Shown piece by piece: positions 18,783 through 27,712 of a stretch of DNA of 64,000 nucleotides. The notes under the pieces are model-generated. The model was not told the origin of the DNA, did not search any database, and saw nothing but the letters and a program-made list of their open reading frames with translations. How positions within the stretch are numbered: position 1 is the stretch's first letter; every line of letters starts with the position of its first letter. Both the position numbers and the translations under genes were made by a program. Origin of the DNA: a bacterium (GTDB lineage: Bacteria; RUG730; JAAEPJ01); contig JAAEPJ010000390.1 of NCBI GenBank assembly GCA_024222485.1, positions 44,642 to 108,641 on the forward strand, written 5' to 3'.

Positions 18783-19550
18783 ATGTTAACCAATAAGTTT
18801 CTTACAGTCGGTCATATGATCTTAATGCTTAAAGATATTTTAATGTGGACCTTGATAGGGAAATATGACCTAAAAAATACTGTTAATATTTTTTATGATA
18901 TTGGTATTAAATCTTTACCTATTATTTTAATTACTTCATTTGCTACGGGGATGGTTTTAGCATTGCAGCTTGGTATTGTTATTCAAAATTGGTTTGGTTA
19001 CCCCCTTTTTGTTGGAATGACTGTTTCGTTTGCTTTTGCTAAGGAACTATCTCCTATTTTAGTGTCAATTGTTATGGCCGGTCGTGTTGGGGCAGCGATA
19101 ACGGCAGAAATTAGTAGTATGAAGGTCACAGAACAGCTTGATGCACTATTAAGCCTAGGTGCGCATCCGATCCAATATTTAGCTGTGCCAAGATTTTTAG
19201 GCTGTCTTTTTATGGTTCCTATTCTTGTTTTAATAGGCTATACAGTCAGCCTATTAGGTGGCCTATTGGTTTCTGTTGTTATTTTGGACTTGCCTAGTAC
19301 AGTTTACCTCAGTGATGCTTTAGATACCTTGTACCTTTCTGATATTATGCATGGACTTATTAAGGCTTGTTTTTTTGCTATGATTATTGCCTGGGTAAGT
19401 ATTTTTAGAGGGTTTACTTGTAAGCAAGGTGCAGAAGGGGTTGGTAAAGCTACAACGAATGCTGTCGTTACCTCAATTATTTTAATTTTAATAAGTGATT
19501 ATTTCTTGACATCAATTCTAGTTGCTTTAGGTATAGGGAATGGGAGATAA
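18783..19550 (+). CDS. mlaE: MlaE-type lipid ABC transporter permease
   Basis: Inner-membrane permease of a Mla-like system that moves phospholipids between the inner and outer membranes. The 255 aa protein has five to six membrane segments and the family signature TEQLDALLSLGAHPI after GRVGAAITAEISSM. RBS GGTAGGGG. mlaF follows directly, with only two bases between. The substrate-binding MCE protein MlaD is not downstream, where an S41 protease gene lies on the other strand. TGD1/YrbE are names for the same family. Confidence 0.9.
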   Translation: MLTNKFLTVGHMILMLKDILMWTLIGKYDLKNTVNIFYDIGIKSLPIILITSFATGMVLALQLGIVIQNWFGYPLFVGMTVSFAFAKELSPILVSIVMAGRVGAAITAEISSMKVTEQLDALLSLGAHPIQYLAVPRFLGCLFMVPILVLIGYTVSLLGGLLVSVVILDLPSTVYLSDALDTLYLSDIMHGLIKACFFAMIIAWVSIFRGFTCKQGAEGVGKATTNAVVTSIILILISDYFLTSILVALGIGNGR

Positions 19551-19552
19551 GA

Positions 19553-20284
19553 GTGATTGAGTTGAAAAATATTTATAAAAGTTTTGGTCTGAAACATGTT
19601 TTAAAGGGGGTAGACCTTTTTATTCCTGAGGGGGAGACTTTTACTATTATCGGTGGTAGTGGTCATGGTAAAAGTGTGATTTTAAAGCATATAGCAGGGA
19701 TGTTAATGCCTGACATGGGCAATGTTTTCGTTGATGGGCAGAACTTGAGTTGTTTGAAGAATACTGAGCTTTTTCAGTTGCAACAGAAGTTTGGTATTTT
19801 ATTTCAGGGAGCAGCATTATTTGATTCTTTAACCGTTGGGGAAAATGTGGGTTTTGGCCTTAAATGGATTCTTAAACTCCCTCCTAAAGAGATTGATAAA
19901 ATAGTGGAAGAAAAACTTGAAATGGTTGATCTTGATAAAACAGTTGCCAATATTAAACCTGCTGAGCTTTCCGGTGGCATGAAGAAAAGGGTTGGTCTTG
20001 CTCGTGCAATTGCTTATGATCCTAAATATATTCTTTATGATGAGCCGACAACTGGGCTTGATCCCATTACTTCTGATGTTATTAATAAATTAATCCTTAG
20101 GTTAAAGCAAGAGCTTAAAATTACCGCCGTAGCGATTACACATGATATGAAAAGTGCTTATTATATTTCTGATAGGATTGCTATGCTTTATGAGGGGCGG
20201 ATTATTGAGCAGGGGAGACCAAGTGAAATCAAAAATACCCGTAAAGAGAATGTTCGGAGATTTATTGATGGGGTTAGTGATTAA
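19553..20284 (+). CDS. mlaF: MlaF-type lipid ABC transporter ATPase
   Basis: ATPase partner of MlaE. The 243 aa protein has Walker A GGSGHGKSVIL, where His replaces the usual Ser/Cys before Gly-Lys, the signature LSGGMKKRVGLARAI, Walker B YILYDEPTTGLDPIT and the switch His in AITHDMKSAY. The GGMKKRV form of the signature is typical of MlaF. The start is GTG, two bases after the mlaE stop. The gene ends convergently with an S41 protease gene 31 bases on. Confidence 0.92.
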   Translation: MIELKNIYKSFGLKHVLKGVDLFIPEGETFTIIGGSGHGKSVILKHIAGMLMPDMGNVFVDGQNLSCLKNTELFQLQQKFGILFQGAALFDSLTVGENVGFGLKWILKLPPKEIDKIVEEKLEMVDLDKTVANIKPAELSGGMKKRVGLARAIAYDPKYILYDEPTTGLDPITSDVINKLILRLKQELKITAVAITHDMKSAYYISDRIAMLYEGRIIEQGRPSEIKNTRKENVRRFIDGVSD

Positions 20285-20315
20285 TTTATTAGGAAGAAAT
20301 CAAATAGCATTGTGT

Positions 20316-21455
20316 TTATCTTTGTAGTTCTGCATACTTGATTGCATATTTTAAAATTAAATTAGCCTCAAAATTTAAGCTGATATCTGGCTCAAGACCT
20401 TTTTTATGAATACAATTGCCATTGGGAGTATAATATTTTGCTGTAGTTAAAGCAAGTGCTCTGCCATCTGAAAGTGGATGTAGCATTTGGATAGATGCTT
20501 TGCCAAATGTTTGTTCGCCAATAATGATTGCCAAGCCTAAACTCTGGAGTGATGCTGCCACTATCTCTGCAGATGAGATTGTATATTTATTGACTAGAAT
20601 TATTAATGGTAGAGTTAACAAATATTTTGCTTCCTTATTGGCTTGATAAATTTTTTCTATTTTTTCCTTTCGACCTTTTATTATTAAAATATTTTTTTCT
20701 TTACTTGCAAAATTTTTGATGATATCAATTGCAGGCTTAATTAACCCTCCAGGATTATTACGGAGGTCAATAATAAGTTTTTTTATGTCCATTGTTTGCA
20801 TCGCATTATCAAATTCAAGAGAAGTTTTATCGGTAAACTCATGTATTTTTAGATAGCCGAGATTATTTATTTTTTTAAACTCAATACTAGATATTTTAAT
20901 TTTTTTCCGTTTTATTTTAAATTTTTTATACTTAGTATTGCGGAGAACTGTTAAAATAACCTTGCTATTTTCTGGTCCACGAATTTTGAAAGGTATATTC
21001 CTAAGGTCATTTGCTGTTTTTATGGAGGAATTATTAATTTTTATAATAATATCCCCAGCTAAAATACCCGATTTTTCTGCGGGGCTATTTTTAATTACTT
21101 TGATAATAATAGCACTAGATTTTTTGATTTCGTATTGAATCCCTACACCGACAAATTCTCCGGCTGTTTCTAATAGGAGATTATTATATTCTTTTTGAGA
21201 TAATAGCTGAGTAAAATCATCATTAAGTGATTCAATAATTGTAGAAATTGCCTTATTTGTTAATATGTTTGGATCTTGCTTTGTGACATAACTTGCTTCA
21301 ATTAGAGTCAGTATTTCAGCGATCAATTTGGAGTTTTTATAGATTACCCTTGAGGAAGGTTCTGCAAATAGCAACGGGGTAGTCGTTATTAGAAAGATTA
21401 AGAGTATATAGAAATTATAAATATTTTTATGATGAAATTTTTTTAACATAATCAT
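20316..21455 (-). CDS. S41-family C-terminal processing protease
   Basis: Periplasmic serine protease of the Ctp/Prc type, 379 aa. An N-terminal signal peptide (about 10-32, ending PLLFAEP) is followed by a PDZ domain (about 85-175; GIQYEIKK and SGILAGDIIIKINN) and the S41 core. The catalytic Ser lies in SSAEIVAASLQ and the Lys in GEQTFGKASIQ; GGLIKPAIDII is a conserved element. The start (ATG 21455, or ATG 21449) overlaps the end of the upstream Nudix gene, so translation is likely coupled. It resembles CtpA more than the larger Prc. Confidence 0.9.
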   Translation of the reverse strand: MIMLKKFHHKNIYNFYILLIFLITTTPLLFAEPSSRVIYKNSKLIAEILTLIEASYVTKQDPNILTNKAISTIIESLNDDFTQLLSQKEYNNLLLETAGEFVGVGIQYEIKKSSAIIIKVIKNSPAEKSGILAGDIIIKINNSSIKTANDLRNIPFKIRGPENSKVILTVLRNTKYKKFKIKRKKIKISSIEFKKINNLGYLKIHEFTDKTSLEFDNAMQTMDIKKLIIDLRNNPGGLIKPAIDIIKNFASKEKNILIIKGRKEKIEKIYQANKEAKYLLTLPLIILVNKYTISSAEIVAASLQSLGLAIIIGEQTFGKASIQMLHPLSDGRALALTTAKYYTPNGNCIHKKGLEPDISLNFEANLILKYAIKYAELQR

Positions 21456-21882
21456 TAACTTTTATAATTAAATTTTTTGTACTTTGAAACTGAGCAAGTT
21501 CTAAACATTGTTCAAAATTTGCCCATTTAAATGCAGCAATTTCTGTTTCCTGAATTTTCACCTTGGCTAGTTGAGCATTTAAAAAGCCTAGGTAAAAAAT
21601 AACTGTTTTAGTAATTATTTTACCTTTATTTTTAAAAGTATAGTTTTTTTCAAAGATATTTTTTTTAAAATCATTAAAGAATTGAAGCTGATTTAAAGGT
21701 ACACCTGTTTCTTCATTAAACTCTCGTAAAGCAGTTTCTATAAATATTTCATTGTTTACTTGATGTCCTTTTGGGAAACTCCAATGCCCTTTTTGATGTT
21801 TTAAGATCAAGAATTGAGGGGGACTAGTTGTTAAATCAATAGGTATTATTCCAATTGAAAGGTCTGTTATTTGTTTGGTCAT
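21427..21882 (-). CDS. Nudix hydrolase, Ap4A hydrolase-like
   Basis: Small Nudix enzyme (151 aa) with an intact Nudix box starting at the Gly of FPKGHQ and ending REFNEETGV. The N-terminal SIGIIPIDL and the WSFPKGH context resemble bacterial diadenosine tetraphosphate hydrolases (MutT/NudA-like), which cleave alarmone-type dinucleotides. The exact substrate is not readable. It overlaps mazG by 4 bases (ATGA), giving a pair of nucleotide-pool sanitising enzymes. Confidence 0.82.
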   Translation of the reverse strand: MTKQITDLSIGIIPIDLTTSPPQFLILKHQKGHWSFPKGHQVNNEIFIETALREFNEETGVPLNQLQFFNDFKKNIFEKNYTFKNKGKIITKTVIFYLGFLNAQLAKVKIQETEIAAFKWANFEQCLELAQFQSTKNLIIKVNDYVKKISS

Positions 21883-22277
21883 TTATTCTTCCCTTCTTTT
21901 TCTTTTTTTTTCATCTCTTGCCAAATCCCTATAACTTTTTCTTTTGAAGTTGCTTTACGGTCACCAAAAACATGTGGATGTCTGAATTTTAGTTTTTTAA
22001 CAAGATAATCGACGACGCTATAAGCATTAAACCTCCCCTCTTCAGCCGCAATTTGTGAATGAAAAATAACTTGCAAGAGAATGTCTGCTAATTCTTCTTT
22101 TAAATCTTCCTCATATTTTTTATTTTTAATATTTTCAATTAATTCTTCCGTTTCTTCGCGTAGATATTTAACTAAAGATTCGTGAGTTTGTTCTTTGTCC
22201 CAAGGGCAGCCATCTTTGCTGCGCAGGAGAGACATGGTTTGAATAAGGTCATCAAAGCTATTTTTATTTTTTTCCAT
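21879..22277 (-). CDS. mazG: MazG nucleotide pyrophosphohydrolase, single-domain
   Basis: Hydrolyses NTPs or dNTPs to the monophosphate. The all-alpha MazG core is present: DGCPWDKEQTHESL, then REETEELIE and EELADILLQVIFHSQIA, with the metal-binding Glu/Asp residues of the E-E-x-x-E and E-x-x-D helices. At 132 aa it corresponds to a single MazG domain; E. coli MazG (about 263 aa) has two. Coupled to the Nudix gene downstream. Confidence 0.9.
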   Translation of the reverse strand: MEKNKNSFDDLIQTMSLLRSKDGCPWDKEQTHESLVKYLREETEELIENIKNKKYEEDLKEELADILLQVIFHSQIAAEEGRFNAYSVVDYLVKKLKFRHPHVFGDRKATSKEKVIGIWQEMKKKEKEGKNK

Positions 22278-22299
22278 TGAGGCGTTCCTTTTTTTTATT

Positions 22300-23940
22300 T
22301 TAAATAATTAAGGCTATTTTTGTCGCTTTTTTTTCATTTTCATTCGTTAATAAAGCAATATATACTCCACTGGCAACTTTATCTCCAACTTTAGTATAGC
22401 CGTCCCATTCAAATTCATAAATAAAATTATAATCAGAGCTAGCTTGAGGATTTAAATATTCTGCAAAATTGTTATCATTGAGAATAACTTTTCCTCTGAT
22501 ATCATAGAGAGTGAAGGTGGGGTGGGTAAGGAAAGAGGTGGTTTTTGCGAGAAAAGTGATTTTATTGTGTTTAGAAGGTAGGAATGGATTGGGGAAGCTG
22601 TAAAAGTCCGTTATTTTGCTATTCTCAGTAGTTTTATAGGATCTTATAGTGTCAGAGCTTGCTATTACATCAAATGTTAAGCCATTTAAGATAATTCTGA
22701 GATTTAAAACATGAGAATCAAAGGTTTTTGGATTATAAATATGAGTTTGGAATAAGTTAGTGGCAAGAAATGTTCTATCTTGTCCATCTGCCTCGATGAG
22801 ATCAAGTCCACGATTATCATTATTTGCATTAACAAGATTGTTATCAAGATAGGCTTCAATAGTATTTTTTGCTATATGCCAGAATAGGTAGCCTGACCCG
22901 GGAAGAGGGCTATATCTACCTATTGTTTCATCTCTATATTCTAATAAATAATATTCATCAAAATTTTCTACTTCAAAGCGAAATGCTTCAAATGTTGTAT
23001 CATTATTATCGATATTTTCGGTAGGGAAGATTTGTAAGTTATTCGCGTTGTCTGAAACTGTTTTTACTGTACTCCAGCCTAAATATTCTTTGCTCCAAGC
23101 AGAAAGGTGGGTTGGTGTGTCTCCTTTGTATCCCCCCCAGCCACCTGCGTCCATTAAGGCCCATTTAGAACAGGTTGGTTGTCCGGTTTTTGTATTATAA
23201 AGATCAGGTAAACCTAAAATATGACCAAATTCATGGCAAAAGGTTCCAAGAGGTGAGTTTTGGGAAAGAATTATGTAATCAATTATTTGAAAGCCATCTG
23301 ATGTTGGATAATAATTATTAGCCCCCAAAATAACATTGTTTTTATGTGACTGAAGAGCATTATTACTAAAAGGGTTAAGCTCGACCGCGTTGGCTGAGTG
23401 AATGACTATTAATGCATCCACAATATTATCATCATTAGCATCAAAACGCGAGAAATCAGTTATTTTTTCATCGAGGAAAGGACAGAGGGTGCCTGCGATC
23501 ATAGCCCCAATGCTCCCCTCGTAATTTTTAAAGTTGCCAGGGAGGTTTAAGATAAATTGTTCTCCATCATTAATATTATTGATGATGAAGAATTGGTTGC
23601 CAGAGTTTTCTTTGAAATAATCTGCCAGCGATTTTGTATTTGGTTGATAAAGTAGTTCCTCAAAATAGTCGAAAGATTTATTTTCATGAAATGGCATATT
23701 ATTGAAAGATACTAAAACAACTAAGGGGTTTATGGTAGAAGAAATAGCAGGGTAGGGATCATAATAGGAAATAGTATTGGGTGTGGCAATGAGGTTTCCT
23801 TTTTTATCAAAACGCGAAATGTTTGTCGTTAATTGTTCGAAGTTATCCCAGCCCTCCTCATAAAGAGGCGGCATTGTGGCATAAATTGATGAGAATAAAA
23901 GAAAGGGAATAAAATATTTAATTATTTTAGCAAGCTTCAT
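22300..23940 (-). CDS. Secreted M6-family metalloprotease with C-terminal sorting-like domain
   Basis: Predicted exported zinc protease of 546 aa. A signal peptide (about 1-23, ending SSIYA) precedes the M6 catalytic domain with the zinc motif HEFGH in FCHEFGHILGLPDLY and the downstream Met-turn region WALMDAGGWGG. The last about 85 residues (NPFLPSKHNKITF..., YDIRGKV, GDKVASGVYIALL, KIALII) form an Ig-like domain of the kind used as a type IX sorting signal or FlgD-like domain. The start ATG overlaps the stop of the upstream glycosyltransferase by one base (TAATG). Confidence 0.85.
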   Translation of the reverse strand: MKLAKIIKYFIPFLLFSSIYATMPPLYEEGWDNFEQLTTNISRFDKKGNLIATPNTISYYDPYPAISSTINPLVVLVSFNNMPFHENKSFDYFEELLYQPNTKSLADYFKENSGNQFFIINNINDGEQFILNLPGNFKNYEGSIGAMIAGTLCPFLDEKITDFSRFDANDDNIVDALIVIHSANAVELNPFSNNALQSHKNNVILGANNYYPTSDGFQIIDYIILSQNSPLGTFCHEFGHILGLPDLYNTKTGQPTCSKWALMDAGGWGGYKGDTPTHLSAWSKEYLGWSTVKTVSDNANNLQIFPTENIDNNDTTFEAFRFEVENFDEYYLLEYRDETIGRYSPLPGSGYLFWHIAKNTIEAYLDNNLVNANNDNRGLDLIEADGQDRTFLATNLFQTHIYNPKTFDSHVLNLRIILNGLTFDVIASSDTIRSYKTTENSKITDFYSFPNPFLPSKHNKITFLAKTTSFLTHPTFTLYDIRGKVILNDNNFAEYLNPQASSDYNFIYEFEWDGYTKVGDKVASGVYIALLTNENEKKATKIALII

Positions 23941-25322
23941 TAGCAAGCACCTTTCCTCATGACAACAGCGGGGATGGTTTTTATTAGGATTTCAATATCT
24001 AAAGATAAAGACCAATGCTCTAGGTAATAGATATCTAAATTAATCATTTCATCGAAACTAAGGTTGCATCTGCCACTGATTTGCCAGATGCCAGTAATTC
24101 CCGGAAAGACTTTGAATCTCCGCATAGCAATTTCCGTAAAAGTGGCTACTTCATGTGGAATAGGTGGTCTTGGTCCAACGATGCTCATATCACCTTTTAA
24201 GACATTAAAAAATTGAGGGAATTCATCGAGGCTTGATTTTCTTAAAAAGCTACCAATAAGTGTAACTCTAGGGTCTTTTTTTATTTTAAAAACTGGTCCG
24301 CTACGTTCATTAAGATGTTTAAACTTATGAAGAATTTTATCCGCATGCATAATCATGCTACGGAATTTATAAAAATTAAATAGTTTTCCATGGAGTCCAA
24401 CCCGTTCTTGAATAAAGAATATTGGACCTCTTGAAGATAATCTGACAAGAAGAGCAATAAAAAGCATTGGCAGCATAAAGATAGTTAAGATAATAATAGA
24501 AAAAATAACATCAAAAAGTCGTTTATTGATGAAGTTTTTATCTAGAAAAGAAACAGGTTTCAGTTGTAAAATAGGAATTCCAATATCATTATCTACAGTA
24601 ACTTCCCCCATCCTTAATTCAAGTATACTAGGAGAAAATTTAATAGTTGTGCCAAATTCCTCGCAAATATCTGAAAGGTTTAAGAGCTTTTCTTTTGATA
24701 AAAAGTTTTCTGTTAAGATCAGCTCTGTAATTTTGCGTTTTTGTAAATATTTTTTCAAAATATTGAGATTAATATTTGGATACGGGTAAAAGAATGTTTT
24801 GCCACGATAATTTTCTCTATTTTTATTTTTTATTTTTTTGGAAATACTATTTTTTCCAATAATTAAAATATGTCGTTTAGGAAGATTCTTACGGCGATAT
24901 AAAATTCTTAGATAATAGACAATAATTGTTGAGAAGTAAATTAAGATTACACTAATAAACCAACTAAAAATAATAAAAGTTTGTGCTAAAAGAAAGTCTT
25001 GGTAAACTTCATGGATTATCATTAGAATAATCGTTCCCATAATTGTTTCTTTTAAGATAATAAGCAACTTATCTATAGATGTTAGTCTTTTATCCGTTAA
25101 AATTCCTGATTCTGCAAACATAATGCCCCAGATGACAAGAACAATCATTAGGTGAGTTATTAATGTTTTAAAAGAATAAAAATGAAATGGAATATCAAAT
25201 TTATTAATAATAAATTCAAATAAAAAATAGGCAATAATAAAAGAAAAAGTAATAGAGGTAAAATAAAAGAATACATTTAGTAAAGAAAGGATAAAGTTTT
25301 TTATTTCTCTTTGCCTAATCAT
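23940..25322 (-). CDS. Undecaprenyl-phosphate sugar-1-phosphate transferase (WbaP/WcaJ-like)
   Basis: Inner-membrane initiating transferase for polysaccharide synthesis, 460 aa. Four N-terminal membrane segments and a central CoA-binding-like domain (about 150-240) lead to a fifth membrane segment and the bacterial sugar transferase domain: FFIQERVGLHGKLFNFYKFRSM, then SSLDEFPQFFNVLKGDMSIVGPRPP and PGITGIWQISGR. The donor sugar is not predictable. No other polysaccharide genes are adjacent; instead it is tightly coupled to the M6 protease gene. RBS AAGGA precedes the ATG. Confidence 0.9.
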   Translation of the reverse strand: MIRQREIKNFILSLLNVFFYFTSITFSFIIAYFLFEFIINKFDIPFHFYSFKTLITHLMIVLVIWGIMFAESGILTDKRLTSIDKLLIILKETIMGTIILMIIHEVYQDFLLAQTFIIFSWFISVILIYFSTIIVYYLRILYRRKNLPKRHILIIGKNSISKKIKNKNRENYRGKTFFYPYPNINLNILKKYLQKRKITELILTENFLSKEKLLNLSDICEEFGTTIKFSPSILELRMGEVTVDNDIGIPILQLKPVSFLDKNFINKRLFDVIFSIIILTIFMLPMLFIALLVRLSSRGPIFFIQERVGLHGKLFNFYKFRSMIMHADKILHKFKHLNERSGPVFKIKKDPRVTLIGSFLRKSSLDEFPQFFNVLKGDMSIVGPRPPIPHEVATFTEIAMRRFKVFPGITGIWQISGRCNLSFDEMINLDIYYLEHWSLSLDIEILIKTIPAVVMRKGAC

Positions 25323-25354
25323 ATTATTCCTTGGGTGTCATAGGATTGATAAAG

Positions 25355-25428
25355 TAGCGGCGCAGGGATTTGAACCCCGGACACGCGGATTATGATTCCG
25401 CTGCTCTAACCAACTGAGCTACGCCGCC
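25355..25428 (-). tRNA. tRNA-Met (CAT), elongator type
   Basis: A 74-base cloverleaf: acceptor GGCGGCG pairs with CGCCGCT (the first pair is G-T), D-arm GCTC/GAGC, anticodon arm GCGGA-ATCATAA-TCCGC with anticodon CAT, T-arm CGGGG-TTCAAAT-CCCTG, discriminator A. CCA is not encoded. The anticodon stem lacks the three G-C pairs of initiators, so it is the elongator. A tRNA-Ile2 reading AUA is the alternative for a CAT anticodon, but the acceptor arm resembles bacterial tRNA-Met. Confidence 0.93.
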
Positions 25429-25461
25429 AAATACTGAGTTCATCTAAGAAATGTGTCTATT

Positions 25462-25490
25462 AATTTATATTTTTCTCGAGATTTGGTCAA
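25462..25490 (-). promoter_or_regulatory. Promoter of the tRNA-Met gene
   Basis: On the minus strand, a -35 box TTGACC (complement of 25485-25490) and a -10 box TAAATT (complement of 25462-25467) are 17 bases apart. Transcription would begin near 25455, about 27 bases before the tRNA. The -35 is one base from consensus; the -10 is weaker. Confidence 0.55.
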
Positions 25491-25592
25491 GTTTTTTATA
25501 AAATAATAAGCTTAATATTGTTTTGTGAAAATGGTCATTTTTTTCTGCTTTTAATCAAATAATATGTAACTTATTCAAAAAGGAAGATAGAT

Positions 25593-26714
25593 GTGTTTAA
25601 TCTAGATTATACAAAAAAATTTTATGAAACTTTGAAAGAATTAACTTTCTGGCAAAGGTTATTTTCTTGGTCAAAAATTACGGCATTATTGCCGGATTCT
25701 TATGCGGAGGTTTTAGTTCTTGAAACATTGAAGAATGAACATTTTAAACTAACAACTAACCTTAAGCTACAAGAGCAAAAATTGCTCTCTAATACGGCTT
25801 CTTCTTATGAGGTTAAACTAGAGTTACAAGCTTTGCAAAGTAAAAACCTTAATCTTGAGAAGCAATTATCCAAGTTTGAGCAAGAGAAAGAAGAAAGGCA
25901 AATCAAGTATGATGAACGATTTGAGCGTTTAATCAGTATGGAAGAAGAATTAACAAATCGGCGTATCAAACTTGAAGATGATGAGAAGGCTAAAATTAGT
26001 GAAGTTTTTGAGAAGATGAAAAAAACTTGGCAAAATCATGAGGTCGATGTAGAAGAAGAGGTTAAACGAGTCGCTGGTAAATATGTGATTGAATATTTTG
26101 ATAAGGAATCTCTGCCGTTTCCTCGTGTTAAACCTGATAATACTCTTTATATCGCCAATGAATATGTAATTTTTGATGCGAAAAGTCCGAATAATGATGA
26201 TTTTAAAAATTTTCCTAACTACCTTAAAAAACAAGTAGAGCAAGCTAAAAAATATGCCAAATTGGAAGGTGTCAAGAAAGATTTATTTTTAGTTGTTCCT
26301 ACCAATACAATTGATAAAATTGATAAAACATTTTTTAATTTAAGCGATTATAGTGTATTTATCATTACCAAGGATTCATTAGAGCCAGTTATTTTATGTT
26401 TACAAAAAATAGAAGATTATGAGTTTGCTGAAAAATTGGCCCCAGAAGATAGAGATTCTATTTGTCGTATTATTGGACGCTTTGCTCATACAACAAAACG
26501 CAGGTTGCAGATTGATAATTTTTTTGCGCGTGAATTTATCAGGCTATGGCAGGATAGTGAGGTTTTGCCACAAGATATGCTAGTCAAAGCCATGGATTAT
26601 GAGAAAGGCTATAAATTAAATCCTGATCAAGAAAAGCGTGCAAAACAAATTGATGTTAAAAAATTGATTGAAGATACGAATAAAATAGAGAAGGAATTTG
26701 ATTTAGAAAAATAA
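25593..26714 (+). CDS. rmuC: RmuC-like DNA recombination protein
   Basis: A 373 aa protein with a long N-terminal coiled coil (about 55-150, rich in Glu, Lys, Leu) followed by a restriction-endonuclease-like core: VKPDNTLYIANEYVIFDAKSP has the P-D...D-x-K arrangement of RmuC nucleases, then QVEQAKKYAKLEGVKKDLFLVVPTN. RmuC proteins limit inversion at short inverted repeats. The canonical RmuC membrane anchor is missing, and it is shorter than E. coli RmuC. The start is GTG with AAGGAAG upstream; the ATG two bases before is out of frame. Specific assignment is moderate. Confidence 0.6.
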   Translation: MFNLDYTKKFYETLKELTFWQRLFSWSKITALLPDSYAEVLVLETLKNEHFKLTTNLKLQEQKLLSNTASSYEVKLELQALQSKNLNLEKQLSKFEQEKEERQIKYDERFERLISMEEELTNRRIKLEDDEKAKISEVFEKMKKTWQNHEVDVEEEVKRVAGKYVIEYFDKESLPFPRVKPDNTLYIANEYVIFDAKSPNNDDFKNFPNYLKKQVEQAKKYAKLEGVKKDLFLVVPTNTIDKIDKTFFNLSDYSVFIITKDSLEPVILCLQKIEDYEFAEKLAPEDRDSICRIIGRFAHTTKRRLQIDNFFAREFIRLWQDSEVLPQDMLVKAMDYEKGYKLNPDQEKRAKQIDVKKLIEDTNKIEKEFDLEK

Positions 26715-26726
26715 AAGGAGTGTTGT

Positions 26727-27587
26727 ATGTCAACAGCTAAAATAGGTGTTATAGGTGGAAGTGGTCTTTATAATATTGAATCAATGGAGGGCTTACGAGA
26801 ATTCGAAATAAATACTCCTTTTGGAAAACCATCAGATAAGATCATAACCGGTAATTTAGATGGTGTTAATTTTGCTTTTTTACCGAGACATGGGAAAGGA
26901 CATGTCCTTTCCCCTACAGAGGTGAATTATCGTGCGAATATTTATGCTTTGAAAAGCTTAGGTGTAGAAATCCTTGTTTCTGTTAGTGCTGTTGGTAGCT
27001 TAAAAGAAGAACATAATTTAGAAACCTTAGTTCTTGTCGATCAATTTGTTGATTATACTAAACACCGTAAATCTACTTTTTTTGGTGATGGAGTTGTTGC
27101 TCATGTTAGTTTTGCAAAGCCTACCTGTCAGGAACTTAGTAATATTCTTTCTAAGTCTGCGAATAATCTCGAGATTAAAGTCGCTGAAAAAGGAACTTAT
27201 ATTTGTATGGAAGGACCACAGTTTTCTTCTAAAGCAGAGTCTATTGTTTACCGTAAACTTGATTTTGATGTGATTGGAATGACTAATGCTACAGAGGCAA
27301 AATTGGCAAAAGAAGCAGAAATGTGCTATGCCTCAATGTCCTTTGTTACGGATTATGATTGCTGGCATGAAAGTGAGGCGGATGTTTCAGTAGATTTAGT
27401 TTTAAAAACAATCAAAAATAATACGGAACATGCAAAAATTATTATTAAAAAGGCTGTTCAAGAGATTGCTAAAATGACAGAATGTCGTTGTAGAAATAGT
27501 TTAAAAAATACTATTATGACTGAACCAAGTGAGATTACAGATAAGGTAAAAAGTGCGAAAGGTCTGATTATTGAGAAATATTTATAA
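26727..27587 (+). CDS. mtnP: S-methyl-5'-thioadenosine phosphorylase
   Basis: Phosphorolyses methylthioadenosine, a by-product of polyamine synthesis, to adenine and methylthioribose-1-phosphate. The 286 aa protein has GVIGGSGLYNIE, the phosphate site RHGKGH, CMEGPQFSSKAES, GMTNATEAKLAKEAEMCYA and the loop DYDCWHE. The last motif is typical of MTAP rather than purine nucleoside phosphorylase. RBS AAAGGAG. Other methionine-salvage genes are not nearby. Confidence 0.92.
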   Translation: MSTAKIGVIGGSGLYNIESMEGLREFEINTPFGKPSDKIITGNLDGVNFAFLPRHGKGHVLSPTEVNYRANIYALKSLGVEILVSVSAVGSLKEEHNLETLVLVDQFVDYTKHRKSTFFGDGVVAHVSFAKPTCQELSNILSKSANNLEIKVAEKGTYICMEGPQFSSKAESIVYRKLDFDVIGMTNATEAKLAKEAEMCYASMSFVTDYDCWHESEADVSVDLVLKTIKNNTEHAKIIIKKAVQEIAKMTECRCRNSLKNTIMTEPSEITDKVKSAKGLIIEKYL

Positions 27588-27712
27588 TCCTTGGTATTTT
27601 ATAGGAGAATCCTGGCTTATTTAAAGCAGAGATAGGTCTTTTTAAGTTGAAGTAATGAAAGGAAAAAAGGAAGATATCCTATTGGATATTATATTTTAAA
27701 TATGGATAATAA

